A DNA stretch of 64,000 bases from Pricia antarctica (GCA_011050085.1 DRGL01000053.1:18786-82785); one strand, 5' to 3'. Positions 1-10,642 are shown, counted from the first letter of the stretch. Made by a program: numbers and translations. The notes: generated by a model not told the origin, from the letters alone.

Positions 1-1269
1 ACGAGCCTGTTGACCACTTAATGAAGATACAGTCATACCTAAGGTTTTAACACTATTATTCAAACTCTGCTGCATGCTTCGCTTTAACCCAGCAATCTGT
101 TGATCGAGATTAATGATAACCGGGTTCTTCTCGTTTGAGCTTTTCAATAATCTTTGACGTTCTTGTACTAACTGATTATACCTATCCGTGGTCCCGGCAA
201 TGGTAGGGTCTGCTAGGCCTATATTTGTAGGCAATACTTCATAAGTATCTTGGCTTGCAACTAAATCTTGCATCGAAGAAGCCATATTTAACTGATTTCT
301 GGCATTGGCCAATTCTTGTTGGTTAGCTACCCCAACATTAAGATTCACATTTGCTTCAGCTTGAATATCGGATACCCCGGCTTCAGTTTTGAAATCTTGT
401 GCTGATTGGTCCACACTAGAAAGATCAGTGGAAATATCGGCAATTCTCTCGTTGATAAAATTTGAAGTTCGATCTGCAATCTCCTGTTTATCTTCAATTG
501 CATTTTTATTATATATCCTAACTACTGCATCCAAGATTTTGGTGGCTTTTTCACGTATTGGATCTTCTAATAATAAGTTAACAATGTTAGAAAATTCTCC
601 CGGGTTTGTAATTTTGACCCTTGTTCTATAACTTTGTGCTACATCCTCAATCGGATTAACTGAAATTCGCAATTTTTTATTCTTATAATTCTCGAAAACC
701 TGAACATTTGGTGTAATTACTATATCACCTATTGGTGTAGGAATGTTTTTCCCAAAAGCATAAATTTTAACTGGCTTATCCTCCTCTTCAGTATATCCAA
801 AAGTTGTTGACGATGAAATTGTAATAAAAAATTGAAAATTTGATTTATTAACAATCGAATCGGCCGAAATAAAGTTTAGATTAACGGGCGGATTCGTATA
901 AAGTTCAGTTTCGATTATATTTCCTTGTACCATTATTTTGGTATTTAGATTGAGGTCTCGAACTACCTGAATAAAGTTAGAACGGCTATTTACAATTTGT
1001 AATTCATCTTCTACCTTGTTTTTTCCACCACCCAAGAAATCTAAATCTTGAAACACATCAAGTTCAGAACCCGAGGATTTATCCTCTAAAATTTGTATTT
1101 GAGTTTGAACGGCATAATTTGGGGTGGCATATCGGATATACAAATATGCAAGGCCTAAAGCAATTATAGCACAAATAACAAACCATTTCCAATGGTTTAA
1201 ATATCTAGCAATAATTTCTTTTAAATCAATCGAATTACTATGCTTCGGATTTTGAGAAGTATTACTCAT
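1..1269 (-). CDS. wzc: Wzc-like polysaccharide co-polymerase / tyrosine autokinase, C-terminus outside window
   Basis: This is the N-terminal 423 codons of a chain-length regulator of the Wzc/BY-kinase family; the frame runs off the left edge. The ATG at 1267-1269 is preceded by a strong AAAGGAG ribosome site. The protein has a short cytoplasmic N-terminus, a first membrane segment (about residues 29-47, WFVICAIIALGLAYLYI), and then a long periplasmic region with coiled-coil-like, Q/N-rich helices, as in Wzz domains. The second membrane segment and the kinase domain, if present, lie beyond the window, so kinase activity is not seen. It follows the Wza-like gene by 36 bases on the same strand, the usual export pairing: Wzc spans the inner membrane and controls polymer length and transfer to Wza. 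Confidence 0.85.
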   Translation of the reverse strand, partial: MSNTSQNPKHSNSIDLKEIIARYLNHWKWFVICAIIALGLAYLYIRYATPNYAVQTQIQILEDKSSGSELDVFQDLDFLGGGKNKVEDELQIVNSRSNFIQVVRDLNLNTKIMVQGNIIETELYTNPPVNLNFISADSIVNKSNFQFFITISSSTTFGYTEEEDKPVKIYAFGKNIPTPIGDIVITPNVQVFENYKNKKLRISVNPIEDVAQSYRTRVKITNPGEFSNIVNLLLEDPIREKATKILDAVVRIYNKNAIEDKQEIADRTSNFINERIADISTDLSSVDQSAQDFKTEAGVSDIQAEANVNLNVGVANQQELANARNQLNMASSMQDLVASQDTYEVLPTNIGLADPTIAGTTDRYNQLVQERQRLLKSSNEKNPVIINLDQQIAGLKRSMQQSLNNSVKTLGMTVSSLSGQQAR

Positions 1270-1305
1270 TGTCTCCTTTTAAATTACAATGTGAATAAAA
1301 AATTA

Positions 1306-2130
1306 TTATCTGTTAGTTCTTGTAATCAATAAAATTGTAGAAGTAATTAATAAGGACCCTATAGAAACAGCAATCGTAGTTCTTGAATCGAGTGATGAAG
1401 CAGTGATTGCGGATTTATTTGGTTCCACATAAACCACGTCATTTTGGGTAAGATAATAGACAGGAGAACTCATTGCTTCTTTACGTTTAAGGTTGATTCT
1501 GTGGTACACTTTAGTACCGTCAAAATCTCTAATTACCATTATGTTTTCTCTTTTACCTTTGATTGTTAAGTCGTTAGCCAAACCGAGAGCTTCCAAAATA
1601 GTAATACGTTCACCATTTACTGGATATGTACCAGGGCGGTTTACTTCCCCTAATACTGTAACTGTAAAATTACGTAGACGAATATTTATAATAGGATCTT
1701 TTAAATAATCCGAAAGTTCATCTCTAATAACTATTCTCAATTCTTCCGAGGAAAGTCCAGAAACTTTAATTTTTCCAATTACTGGAAAATCAATCTCCCC
1801 ATCTTTATCTACTAAATAATCTACTTGTTCCGCACTCAATGAACCAGCTCCTGCGTTGCTATCAGGTCCGGCTCGAAATAAATTAAAAGGTGCACTTGCT
1901 TGATTGTCTAAAGTACTTACGTAAATACTAAGCACATCATCAACCTTAAATTTTGGTGTAAACGTGTTTTTGTCAACTAAAGTTTCAAAATCCCCAGTAT
2001 TTTGAAAATAGACCACATCTCTTTTTGTGGCGCATGAACTAAATAAAACAGCTATAACCATTATAAAAGCAATTTTTCTACCTATATAACCAATCTTATT
2101 CCTACTAATGTTATTCCTTTTGGATATCAT
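1306..2130 (-). CDS. wza: Wza-like polysaccharide export outer-membrane lipoprotein
   Basis: Predicted outer-membrane channel component for capsule/EPS export (polysaccharide biosynthesis/export family, with SLBB). I use the ATG at 2128-2130 (274 aa) rather than a TTG 21 bases upstream, because the ATG form gives a clean lipoprotein signal: basic N-terminus, hydrophobic stretch, and the lipobox LFSSC with the lipidated cysteine at residue 33. The export domain follows (about residues 48-135, including YLVDKDGEIDFPVIGKI), then an SLBB-like beta-grasp (about 136-215, VTVLGEVNRPGTYPV) and a C-terminal hydrophobic helix (about 245-270) expected to cross the outer membrane. It lies immediately upstream of the Wzc-like gene on the same strand, so the two are very probably co-transcribed. 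Confidence 0.9.
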   Translation of the reverse strand: MISKRNNISRNKIGYIGRKIAFIMVIAVLFSSCATKRDVVYFQNTGDFETLVDKNTFTPKFKVDDVLSIYVSTLDNQASAPFNLFRAGPDSNAGAGSLSAEQVDYLVDKDGEIDFPVIGKIKVSGLSSEELRIVIRDELSDYLKDPIINIRLRNFTVTVLGEVNRPGTYPVNGERITILEALGLANDLTIKGKRENIMVIRDFDGTKVYHRINLKRKEAMSSPVYYLTQNDVVYVEPNKSAITASSLDSRTTIAVSIGSLLITSTILLITRTNR

Positions 2131-2273
2131 AATTTCAATTTTTGCATACAATATTACTAAAAAATTACTCTAGAGTTCTTTAAATGATTAGCCTTTTCTG
2201 GCAAAGCAGAAAGGTAAATGTTTTGATAATTATGAAATAGAAAATTAAAAACCAATTTAAAACCTACTAAAAT

Positions 2274-4205
2274 CTATAACACCTTTTTAAGGTTAGAATT
2301 GCTTTTAACATTAACTTTTTTCTTATCCAGTTTACAAAGATCTGAATTATTCGATACATATTCCGGAACAATCTCTTTCATTAGACTAACCGTACTACCG
2401 TTAAAGAACATATTGGATACACAAAGTTCATCGATTTTCGATCGTACTTCAATATAATTAAGGGAACGGGACTTGCCAATCATAATTTTTTTATGATATG
2501 TCGGCATAGTGTTCTCGCCATTCGCCAATAATTCTTCGTATAACTTTTCACCCGGACGCAAGCCTGTTATTTTAATATCAATGTCTTCGGGATAACGCAA
2601 TCCGGAAAGTTTAATCATATTTTTGGCTAAATCAAATATTTTAACCGATTCGCCCATATCAAAAATGAAAATTTCTCCTCCATCTCCCATGGCCCCAGCT
2701 TCAAGAACCAATTGAGATGCCTCTGGAATGGTCATAAAGTAACGCGTAACCGCTTCATGTGTCACCGTCAACGGGCCACCCTTATCAATTTGCTTTTTAA
2801 ACAAGGGTATAACAGAACCGTTAGACCCTAAGACGTTTCCAAATCGAGTTGTAATAAATTTTGTCTTACCTTGTTGCTGCATGCAACTAACGTACATTTC
2901 CGCAATTCGCTTTGTTGCACCCATCACATTTGTAGGGTTTACGGCCTTGTCCGTGGAAATAAATATAAATTTATCTGCATTGTGGCTTACGGCCAAATCT
3001 GCTACAACTTTAGTTCCGGCAATATTAATTTTAATGGCTTCGTAAGAATTGTATTCCATTAAAGGCACGTGTTTATAAGCCGCCGCGTGAAAGATAATGT
3101 CCGGACGATGTTCCTGGAAAATGTTGTTTAGGCGATTCTTATCACGAACATCACCAACTATCGGCAAAAAGTTGTGATATCCATTTTGCTTGAGCTCTTG
3201 CTGTAAGTCGTAGAGTGCAGATTCCGACTGGTCAATAACAATTAGTGATTTATACTCATAGGTACAGATTTGACGTACGATTTCACTACCTATGGAACCA
3301 GCTCCGCCCGTAACCAATACAACCTTGTTCTTTACCTCTTCAGAAATTTTTGAATTTCGGATGCTAATAGGCGCTCGGTCTAATAAATCTTCAATCTGAA
3401 TTTGCTTAATTTGTGAAACATTGAGCTCTCCATTTATCCACTGCTCAACAGGTGGTACAATTTTCACTTGCACTGGGTAATCCACTAAGCCCTCAACTAA
3501 ATCTTTAAGTCTTTTCGGATTAATATTCTGCATCGAAAAAATGACCTCAGTAACATTGTTCTTTACCAAAAATTCCCTGTTTAAAACTTCTTTAGGGAAT
3601 ACTTTTACACCATTAATATTTTTTCCAACCTTTTTATCATCCTCATCTACATATCCCAAGACACGAACTTTACTCTTACTGTGGTTTGCCAATGCATTTT
3701 GAGTCAAGATACCCGATTCACCGGCACCATAAATCAAGATATTCTTATTGCTCTTAAAGCCTTGCGCCATAAGATTATTGTATAGGGCTTTAAACACGTA
3801 TCGTGAGGTCGTCATCGCGATAAACGACAAAAGACTATGAATAATTATGATACCTAACGGTACCGTAAAATTCTCCAGAATTCCAAGCTCTCTATTAAAT
3901 AATACAATTGTAATTAATAAGATACTGGATAAACAAATGGCATTGAAGATATTGTATACATCTCTAACCCCCGTATGTCGTACAACTCCCTTATTGGAGC
4001 CGGTAAATAAAAACGAAGCGGTGGCAATAATCGCAATTATAGGTAGCTGAATCAACAACTTACTTATATCGAAATCTAAGGTAAGGTTAAATCGGATAAG
4101 GTAGGATAGGACGAAGGAAATCACTACCATAAAAATATCTATCACTAGAACAAGCCATTTGGATGCATACCTATGGGCGTTACCGACTAAATATTCTTTG
4201 ATCAT
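2274..4205 (-). CDS. Membrane-bound nucleoside-diphosphate-sugar 4,6-dehydratase (CapD/PglF/WbpM type)
   Basis: A 643-aa polytopic dehydratase expected to convert UDP-GlcNAc to UDP-4-keto-6-deoxy-GlcNAc, the first step to bacillosamine- or QuiNAc-type sugars. The N-terminal 130 residues hold about four membrane helices. A first Rossmann fold follows (YGAGESG, about 159-165), then the catalytic SDR domain with the NAD motif GGAGSIGS at 300-307. The catalytic Tyr of classical SDRs is replaced by the Ser-Met-Lys arrangement typical of this family, seen in STDKAVNPTNVMGATK (S417, M428, K432). Length and architecture match full-length family members. Its ATG follows the aminotransferase stop by one base, so the dehydratase and transaminase form a PglF/PglE-like pair. 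The exact product stereochemistry cannot be read from sequence. Confidence 0.92.
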   Translation of the reverse strand: MIKEYLVGNAHRYASKWLVLVIDIFMVVISFVLSYLIRFNLTLDFDISKLLIQLPIIAIIATASFLFTGSNKGVVRHTGVRDVYNIFNAICLSSILLITIVLFNRELGILENFTVPLGIIIIHSLLSFIAMTTSRYVFKALYNNLMAQGFKSNKNILIYGAGESGILTQNALANHSKSKVRVLGYVDEDDKKVGKNINGVKVFPKEVLNREFLVKNNVTEVIFSMQNINPKRLKDLVEGLVDYPVQVKIVPPVEQWINGELNVSQIKQIQIEDLLDRAPISIRNSKISEEVKNKVVLVTGGAGSIGSEIVRQICTYEYKSLIVIDQSESALYDLQQELKQNGYHNFLPIVGDVRDKNRLNNIFQEHRPDIIFHAAAYKHVPLMEYNSYEAIKINIAGTKVVADLAVSHNADKFIFISTDKAVNPTNVMGATKRIAEMYVSCMQQQGKTKFITTRFGNVLGSNGSVIPLFKKQIDKGGPLTVTHEAVTRYFMTIPEASQLVLEAGAMGDGGEIFIFDMGESVKIFDLAKNMIKLSGLRYPEDIDIKITGLRPGEKLYEELLANGENTMPTYHKKIMIGKSRSLNYIEVRSKIDELCVSNMFFNGSTVSLMKEIVPEYVSNNSDLCKLDKKKVNVKSNSNLKKVL

Positions 4206-4206
4206 T

Positions 4207-5385
4207 TTATTGGTTTTTTAGTATATGTTTTACAACTCGCTGCAAATCATTTTCAGTAAGATTTGAGCCACTAGGTAGACAAAGCCCCCGTTCAAAAAGA
4301 TTTTCGGATGTACCATCGCTAAAATTGAGAAAATTTTTAAAGATAGGCTGCAAGTGCATTGGTTTCCATAAAGGTCTTGATTCGATTTCTTCTTCCAAAA
4401 GGGCAAGTCTAATTTTTTCCCTGTGTTCAAAAGAGGGAGTTAGTACACAAGTCAACCAGCGATTACAGAAAAAACCTTCCTGTTCGTCCAAAAATTCGAT
4501 ATCGGACAAATCAAGTAAGTGTTTTTTATAAAATTCGAAGTTTTTTCTTCGGGCGGTTACCCTTTGGTCCAACACTTCCATCTGTCCTCTACCGATACCT
4601 GCCAAGACATTGCTCATTCTATAATTATAGCCTACCGACGAATGTTGGTAATGCGGGGCATCGTCTCTTGCTTGGGTAGCCAAAAAGACCGCTCTATTTT
4701 TGATTTCTTGGTTTTTTGCTAACAATGCCCCACCACCGGAAGTAGTTATAATTTTATTGCCATTGAATGAAAATACGCCAATGTCACCAAAACTACCACA
4801 CTTACGATTTTCATATGAACTTCCTAGGGCTTCGGCACTATCTTCTACTACAGGAATTCCGTATCTCTCCGAAATTTTGGAAATATGATCAACCTTGTAT
4901 GGCATCCCATATAAATGAACTGCGACAATGGCCTTTGGTTTTTTTCCATGGGCTATCCGGTCAAGAATGGCCTTTTCCAACAAATCAGGTGATATATTCC
5001 AAGTATCTTTTTCACTATCCACAAAAACGGGAGTAGCTCCAAGATACAGTATTGGGTTTGCAGATGCCGAAAATGTAAAACTTTGACATATTACCTCATC
5101 TCCACTTTGTACACCAAGTAGTTCTAGTGCCAAATGAATAGCTGCTGTGCCTGAACTCAAAGCTGCAACGTGCACGTCTTCGTTCACATAATTGACAATC
5201 GCCTTTTCAAATTGGTTTACATTAGGGCCTAAAGGTGCCACCCAGTTAGTATCAAAGGCTTCTTTAACGTAAGTTTCTTCAGTACCCCCCATGTGGGGTG
5301 AAGACAACCATATCTTTTCGTTTACCGTGGTTTTCAAAGCTATAAGGTTTAAGGACGCTAGTCCATTAATTTCATAGTGGACCAA
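4207..5385 (-). CDS. DegT/DnrJ/EryC1/StrS-family PLP sugar aminotransferase (PglE-like)
   Basis: A PLP-dependent transaminase that should add the 4-amino group to the keto-sugar made by the adjacent dehydratase. Seen: SGTAAIHLAL (about 78-87) for phosphate binding, EDSAEALGS (181-189) with the PLP-contacting Asp, and SFNGNK with the Schiff-base lysine at about K211. The N-terminal block IWLSSPHMGG followed by NWVAPLGPN is characteristic of the PglE-like branch. The frame opens with TTG at 5383-5385, preceded by GGAG at suitable spacing; no in-frame ATG precedes the conserved block, so a TTG start (here or at 5334) is likely. A candidate -7 box lies at 5564-5571. The specific sugar is inferred from context. 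Confidence 0.9.
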   Translation of the reverse strand: MVHYEINGLASLNLIALKTTVNEKIWLSSPHMGGTEETYVKEAFDTNWVAPLGPNVNQFEKAIVNYVNEDVHVAALSSGTAAIHLALELLGVQSGDEVICQSFTFSASANPILYLGATPVFVDSEKDTWNISPDLLEKAILDRIAHGKKPKAIVAVHLYGMPYKVDHISKISERYGIPVVEDSAEALGSSYENRKCGSFGDIGVFSFNGNKIITTSGGGALLAKNQEIKNRAVFLATQARDDAPHYQHSSVGYNYRMSNVLAGIGRGQMEVLDQRVTARRKNFEFYKKHLLDLSDIEFLDEQEGFFCNRWLTCVLTPSFEHREKIRLALLEEEIESRPLWKPMHLQPIFKNFLNFSDGTSENLFERGLCLPSGSNLTENDLQRVVKHILKNQ

Positions 5386-5563
5386 AAACTGGCTCCATGA
5401 TTTGGGAAGGTAAAATTACTTTCTATTGCGGTGGAAAACTATTTATTCGGGGAATATGCCCAAAAAATCGGTTAAAATACCACCTTGGTTTTCATACAGC
5501 CATAAATACGTAAAAAGGATGAAGAAAGATTGTTTTAGCTTTTAATGTATCGTCAGTAAAATA

Positions 5564-5571
5564 CAAAATTA
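5564..5571 (-). promoter_or_regulatory. Candidate -7 promoter element for the minus-strand export operon
   Basis: Read on the minus strand the octamer is TAATTTTG, an exact match to the Bacteroidota -7 consensus TAnnTTTG. It lies about 180 bases upstream of the aminotransferase start. No TTG-type -33 element is seen at the usual spacing, so support rests on the -7 box and position alone. Confidence 0.35.
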
Positions 5572-5666
5572 CATAAATATCAGTATTTATTTTTCGTTAT
5601 ACCTTCTAAATCATATACTTAAAAGCAAAAGAGCAAACTCTAAAGTCTGCCCATCCAAGGTGAAAA

Positions 5667-6653
5667 TTATTTTCGATTATACTTTTTAAAATCTTTATGC
5701 TCCTTCCGGTATAACTCTTCCTCGGGAAGATTTTTAAAATACTCATAGGTTATCTTCATGCCATCGGCCCTAGTAACCTTTGGCTCCCAGCCCAAAAGTT
5801 TTTTAGCCTTTGAAATATCGGGCTGACGCTGTAACGGATCATCTTTGGGTAAAGGCTTATAAATAATTTTTTGGTCGGTACCGGTTAGTTTTACAATTTC
5901 TTCAGCAAAATCCTTGATTGTAATTTCATGTGGATTCCCAATATTTACCGGTAAAGCGTAATCACTCAATAGTAATCTATATATTCCTTCAATTTCATCA
6001 TCTACATAACAAAATGATCGGGTCTGGTTACCATCGCCAAAAACGGTTAGGTCCTCACCCCTTAGAGCTTGACCTATAAATGCAGGGATGACCCGACCAT
6101 CGTTTAAACGCATTCTTGGCCCATACGTATTAAAAATCCGAACGATACGTGTTTCCACTCCATGGAATCGATGATAAGCCATTGTAATAGATTCCATAAA
6201 ACGTTTAGCTTCATCGTAGACACCCCTAGGACCTATGGTATTTACATTTCCGTAGTAATCTTCTGTTTGTGGATGCACCAAAGGATCTCCATAAATTTCT
6301 GAAGTTGAAGCGATTAGAATCCGCGCATTTTTTTCTTTTGCAAGGCCTAAAAGATTATGGGTTCCTAAAGCACCAACTTTTAAGGTCTGTATGGGAATTT
6401 TTAGGTAGTCAATCGGACTGGCTGGAGAAGCAAAATGCAAAATGTAATCAAGTTTTCCAGGTACGGTAACAAATTTAGTTACATCGTGGTGGTAAAACTC
6501 AAAATTCGGGAGCTTAAAGAGATGGTCTAAGTTGCGTAAATCACCAGTTATAAGATTATCCATGGCTATTACATGGTACTTCTCCTTTATAAAACGGTCG
6601 CAAAGATGGGATCCTAAAAATCCTGCAGCTCCAGTAATCAATATTCGTTTCAA
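5667..6653 (-). CDS. UDP-glucuronate decarboxylase (UDP-xylose synthase, SDR family)
   Basis: A 328-aa cytoplasmic extended SDR closely matching UXS enzymes, which oxidise UDP-GlcA at C4, decarboxylate it and reduce it to UDP-xylose using bound NAD. Seen: the Rossmann motif [12 protein letters not shown] (6-17), the UXS signature [11 protein letters not shown] (about 73-83), the catalytic STSEIYGDP (T117, S118, E119) and YDEAK with Tyr146 and Lys150. The length is that of the bacterial decarboxylase without the formyltransferase domain found in ArnA. It is divergent from the UDP-glucose dehydrogenase at 7005, which supplies its substrate. It is separated from the aminotransferase by about 280 bases and may have its own promoter (6719-6726). 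Confidence 0.92.
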   Translation of the reverse strand: MKRILITGAAGFLGSHLCDRFIKEKYHVIAMDNLITGDLRNLDHLFKLPNFEFYHHDVTKFVTVPGKLDYILHFASPASPIDYLKIPIQTLKVGALGTHNLLGLAKEKNARILIASTSEIYGDPLVHPQTEDYYGNVNTIGPRGVYDEAKRFMESITMAYHRFHGVETRIVRIFNTYGPRMRLNDGRVIPAFIGQALRGEDLTVFGDGNQTRSFCYVDDEIEGIYRLLLSDYALPVNIGNPHEITIKDFAEEIVKLTGTDQKIIYKPLPKDDPLQRQPDISKAKKLLGWEPKVTRADGMKITYEYFKNLPEEELYRKEHKDFKKYNRK

Positions 6654-7004
6654 GGTCTATCGGGTTAAAAGTTTAGACGAATATAAAAACAAACATCGTA
6701 ATTATAAGACGACGATTACAAAAATACTATGTAAGGTGCAAGAACTTGGATGTAATAACTTACGCATGACCAAGTTTACTATTAGCCGAAAATCTATCTT
6801 TTTAACGAGAATTCTGTAGTTTAATGAAGTAATTTAGTAATCTTTGCACTTCAAAAAATTACAAGGCTACAAATTAAAAAGGTAGAAAAGAATAAAGGCA
6901 AATGCATTGCGTTATTCCACTGTAACCAATATTAAAATCAAAAAGCTATTGGTTTCGCGCTATTTCCGAGCAACCTTTATGAGCTTAATTTAAAAATTAT
7001 TATT
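6654..7004. promoter_or_regulatory. Divergent intergenic region between UXS and UDP-glucose dehydrogenase
   Basis: No gene is seen here. On the minus strand TATTTTTG at 6719-6726 is an exact TAnnTTTG match, placing a transcript start about 60 bases before the UXS ATG. On the plus strand AATCTTTG (6839-6846, followed by CAC) is one base off the same consensus and is the best candidate for the dehydrogenase promoter. No operator-like repeat stands out. Confidence 0.4.
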
Positions 7005-8402
7005 GTGAAAAAAGTCAGTAAAATCTGTTGTATAGGAGCCGGCTATGTCGGTGGGCCTACCATGTCAGTCATTGCAAGTCAGTGTCCAGAAATTCAAGTG
7101 ACCGTGGTCGACATTAATCAAGAACGAATTGATCGCTGGAACGATGAAGACCTTGATAAACTACCTATCTATGAGCCTGGTCTTAAAGAAATAGTAGGCG
7201 CCAACCGAGGCAAGAACTTGTTTTTCTCCACCGAAGTCGATAAAGCTATTGATGAGGCTGAAATTATTTTTATATCTGTTAATACCCCGACCAAAACCTA
7301 CGGTAAAGGAAAGGGGCAAGCTGCCGATTTAAAATTTGTGGAACTTTGCGCCCGTAATATTGCAAAGGTAGCCACATCGGACAAGATAGTTGTAGAAAAA
7401 TCAACCCTTCCGGTAAGAACTGCTAGCGCTATAAAAAGTATCCTTGAAAATACAGGAAACAAGGTCAATTTTGAAATACTATCAAATCCAGAATTTTTGG
7501 CGGAAGGTACTGCCGTTGAAGACCTTTTAAATGCCGACCGCGTACTTATAGGCGGTGATGATACCCCTTCTGGAAAGGAGGCCAAAGATACTTTAAGTTC
7601 AATATATGCACATTGGCTTCCTAAAGAACGTATCTTACAAACCAATGTTTGGTCTTCTGAGCTATCCAAATTAGTCGCGAACGCATTTTTAGCGCAACGA
7701 GTTTCTTCAATTAATGCAATATCAGCATTGTGCGAACGTACTGACGCCAATATAGCAGAGGTTTCACGTGCCATTGGTACTGATAGCCGTATTGGGTCTA
7801 AATTCTTAAGTGCTTCCGTTGGGTTTGGTGGGTCTTGTTTTCAAAAAGACATCCTCAACTTAGTATACATTGCCCGAAGTTTCGGTTTACAAGAAGTAGC
7901 GGATTATTGGGAACAGGTAATTATCATGAACGACTATCAAAAAAAGCGTTTTGCCGACCATATCATTTCTTCTTTATACAATACGGTATCAGGCAAAAAA
8001 ATCGCTTTTTACGGATGGGCCTTCAAAAAAGACACAAATGATACCCGTGAATCAGCGGCAATCTATGTAGCCGATGCCCTTTTGGAAGAAAGAGCCGAAA
8101 TTACGGTTTACGATCCGAAAGTTTCTGCAGACCGTATTTATGCCGACCTCGACTACTTAGAAACAAGGTCTCCTGAAGAGAACCGACGACTATTGAAAGT
8201 TGTTAAAGATCCCATGGCGGCTACTGATGAAGCTCATGCAGTGGCCATCTTGACCGAATGGGATGAATTTAAGAGTTACGATTGGGATACCATTTATGAA
8301 AACATGCTCAAGCCCGCCTTTCTGTTTGATGGAAGAAGATTGCTGAATAAAGAAGAAATGGAAGAAAAAGGCTTTCAATATTATAAGATCGGACAATCAT
8401 GA
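7005..8402 (+). CDS. ugd: UDP-glucose 6-dehydrogenase
   Basis: A 465-aa NAD-dependent enzyme that oxidises UDP-Glc to UDP-GlcA; it resembles the longer, eukaryote-like UGDH group more than E. coli Ugd. Seen: the NAD motif [11 protein letters not shown] (9-19), [11 protein letters not shown] (about 90-100), [10 protein letters not shown] (161-170), and the catalytic cysteine C278 in [12 protein letters not shown]-terminal UDP-binding domain contains [14 protein letters not shown]. The start is GTG (7005-7007): no in-frame ATG precedes the NAD motif and the residues after GTG fit the family. The stop overlaps the next gene's start (ATGA at 8399-8402), so it is translationally coupled to the 4-epimerase. 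Confidence 0.93.
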   Translation: MKKVSKICCIGAGYVGGPTMSVIASQCPEIQVTVVDINQERIDRWNDEDLDKLPIYEPGLKEIVGANRGKNLFFSTEVDKAIDEAEIIFISVNTPTKTYGKGKGQAADLKFVELCARNIAKVATSDKIVVEKSTLPVRTASAIKSILENTGNKVNFEILSNPEFLAEGTAVEDLLNADRVLIGGDDTPSGKEAKDTLSSIYAHWLPKERILQTNVWSSELSKLVANAFLAQRVSSINAISALCERTDANIAEVSRAIGTDSRIGSKFLSASVGFGGSCFQKDILNLVYIARSFGLQEVADYWEQVIIMNDYQKKRFADHIISSLYNTVSGKKIAFYGWAFKKDTNDTRESAAIYVADALLEERAEITVYDPKVSADRIYADLDYLETRSPEENRRLLKVVKDPMAATDEAHAVAILTEWDEFKSYDWDTIYENMLKPAFLFDGRRLLNKEEMEEKGFQYYKIGQS

Positions 8403-9415
8403 AAATACTTGTTACCGGTGCCGCCGGTTTTATCGGATACCATTTATGTGAAGCCCTATTAAAAAGAGGCTATGAAGTATTGGGCCTTGATAATATCAAC
8501 GATTATTATAGTGTAGACTTGAAATTTGATCGGTTAAAGCAGCTGGGTATTACAAAAGAGCAGGCAGAAGTTTTCAACCATAAATCATCAAGCACTATCT
8601 ATGGCGAGAAATGTACTTTCGTTCGTATGAAACTTGAAGACCGTGAGGGACTTCCCATTTTATTCAAGCAAGAAAATATCGAGATTGTTTGCAATTTAGC
8701 GGCACAAGCTGGTGTTCGACACAGTATTGAAAACCCAGAAACTTACATTGACAGTAACATTGTTGGCTTCTTAAATTTGTTGGAATGTTGCCGTAATTTT
8801 AATATTAAGCATTTGGTATATGCCAGTAGTTCTAGCGTTTATGGTTTAAACGAAAAAATTCCGTTTTCGACCGATGATAACGTTGATCACCCCATCAGCC
8901 TTTATGCTGCCAGCAAGAAGAGCAATGAATTAATGGCACATACATACAGTCATCTTTTTAAAATTCCCACGACCGGACTTCGATTTTTTACGGTATATGG
9001 CCCATGGGGGCGGCCGGATATGGCTATCTTTTTATTTACCGATGCCATTGTGAACGACCGAGCGATCAAGGTATTCAACCACGGAAAGATGCAGCGTGAT
9101 TTCACTTATGTCGATGATATTGTCGAGGGCGTGGCCCGTATCATTGAAAAGCCTGTTACCGATAGAAAATTGTATGATATCTATAACATCGGAAATAATA
9201 ATTCGGTGCAGCTTTCAGAATTTATCGAATCAATAGAAAAGCATATTGGTAAAAAAGCGAAAAAAGAAATGTTGCCGATGCAGCCCGGCGATGTAGAACG
9301 TACTTGGGCCGATGTGGATGACCTTATTGCAGATTATGACTACAAGCCTGATACAACGGTGAACGATGGAGTAAAAGAATTTATAGATTGGTACAAGAGC
9401 TATTATAAAGTGTAA
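8399..9415 (+). CDS. UDP-glucuronate 4-epimerase
   Basis: A 338-aa extended SDR expected to interconvert UDP-GlcA and UDP-GalA. Seen: the Rossmann motif [11 protein letters not shown] (about 6-16), [13 protein letters not shown] typical of GlcA/GalA epimerases (about 30-42), [13 protein letters not shown] (101-113), YASSSSVYG (141-149) and Tyr169/Lys173 in YAASK. The [10 protein letters not shown] block separates this group from UDP-Glc 4-epimerases. It overlaps the dehydrogenase by four bases, so the pair forms a UDP-Glc to UDP-GlcA to UDP-GalA module. A 34-bp palindrome lies 90 bases downstream and may end this transcript. Confidence 0.92.
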   Translation: MKILVTGAAGFIGYHLCEALLKRGYEVLGLDNINDYYSVDLKFDRLKQLGITKEQAEVFNHKSSSTIYGEKCTFVRMKLEDREGLPILFKQENIEIVCNLAAQAGVRHSIENPETYIDSNIVGFLNLLECCRNFNIKHLVYASSSSVYGLNEKIPFSTDDNVDHPISLYAASKKSNELMAHTYSHLFKIPTTGLRFFTVYGPWGRPDMAIFLFTDAIVNDRAIKVFNHGKMQRDFTYVDDIVEGVARIIEKPVTDRKLYDIYNIGNNNSVQLSEFIESIEKHIGKKAKKEMLPMQPGDVERTWADVDDLIADYDYKPDTTVNDGVKEFIDWYKSYYKV

Positions 9416-9502
9416 TTAAGTTTCGTTAAGTCTAAAACAAAATATAAGCTTCCCTTGATTAGGACTGCTTATTTTTTTAAAACTTCTTTGGAGTAATTAT
9501 TT

Positions 9503-9536
9503 TTAATTTTCTCGGGGCTAGCCCCGAGAAAATTAA
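9503..9536. terminator. 34-bp perfect palindrome, probable bidirectional terminator
   Basis: The two halves (9503-9519 and 9520-9536) are exact reverse complements, with a GC core CTCGGGGC/GCCCCGAG flanked by A/T arms. Such a hairpin downstream of the epimerase would stop transcription from either side, including readthrough from the IS remnant that begins beside it. No long T-run follows, so termination is inferred from the stem. Confidence 0.55.
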
Positions 9537-10636
9537 CTTCTGCGTATTTGACCAACGGTATTTTCTCTAGGCGTAGTGTGGCTCGTGATGGTTATAATCT
9601 TAGATTCAGATATATATCCGTTCCCTCACCTAATCGGTATCCTCGAATATATTTTTATAGAGCAACCAACGCCTATAGTCGCCGTAGTAAAGCTTCTTGG
9701 GCCTGTTTGCTTGGCTGGATATATTTAATCTATCCCGTGCATCCGGCTCTAATTATTGCTAATATGGCCAATGAATTCCAGACCATTATCCATTCTTATC
9801 TTTTTTAATTTCCTTTTTTTATTGATGAGATGGTTGAGTACCCAGACCAGACAATTGCTGCACAATGAAAAGTCGACTTCTATATCATGTGCTTCATGGT
9901 TAAAATCATCGATGATGTTGAAGGACTTTAAAAATATTTTGTTTTCCAAGACATCGGTTACGAAATCCATGCAACATGTATGGTTGAGCTCATCGGGAAC
10001 TTCCAAAATCTCTTTTAACCGTGCAGGCCAGCGTTTCTTCACTTTTCTTATAATGGTAGCTCAAAGGCCATGTAAACATGGTGCACGTTTATGGTTCCAT
10101 GGCTTAAATTCATTGCGCAAATGCTCATATGCCTTCCAATAAAACCTTCATCCGAACATTCCCTTCTTTTTGTTGTAAGGCTTGCTCTATTTAGGTATCG
10201 TCTTTTGACCGCAGTCTGTAATAATTTACACTCTCGCTCATATTGAGGATACGGCACGCCATGCTAAAATTATAAAAACAAGTTTTTGGTAATAGCATAC
10301 GTCAGGGCATTAAAGCTTTTTCCGAAATTTTTTCGCCATTTGATGGTCCAACGCCAAGTTGGCATACATCTGCTTCAGCTTTTGGCTCTCCTCTTCGAGT
10401 TCTTTTATCCGGCTAAATTCGTTGACGCTCATACCCGCGTACTTCAAACGCTGATTGTAGAACGCGGCCGAACTCACACCTTGCTCGACGGGTTCTATCG
10501 GAAAGGCTCTTGCCAATATCGCACTCCTTTATGATTTTTACGATTTACGTGGGTGAAAATTTGCTTTTTCTCAAACTATTTAAATTTATGATTAATATTA
10601 TCTTTTTAAAAAGTTCGACTTCAGGTGAAGTTTACA
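9530..10636 (-). pseudogene. Decayed IS3-family insertion sequence (orfA + orfB remnants)
   Basis: Transposase fragments lie in several frames on the minus strand. An orfA end is at 10310-10516 (leucine-zipper part KELEEESQKLKQMYANLALD), and orfB pieces are at 10048-10257 and 9749-10042. The latter holds the integrase core CCMDFVTDVL, NIIDDFNHEA and RMDNGLEFI. Degenerate C-terminal coding with several stops continues to about 9535 (ending EKIPLVKYAEVN). The orfA-side inverted repeat TGTAAACTTCACC occupies 10624-10636; the other end is not clear. Frameshifts and stops make it inactive. The coiled-coil of orfA resembles that of the intact element at 17275. Confidence 0.85.
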
Positions 10637-10642
10637 AAAACG

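Noticed and set aside
4767..5036. 89-codon open frame opposite the aminotransferase gene
   Set aside because: It lies entirely antisense to a gene with clear catalytic motifs and has no recognisable content; a shadow frame.
7298..7774. 158-codon minus-strand frame inside the UDP-glucose dehydrogenase gene
   Set aside because: Antisense to conserved coding; composition follows from the sense codons. No independent evidence.
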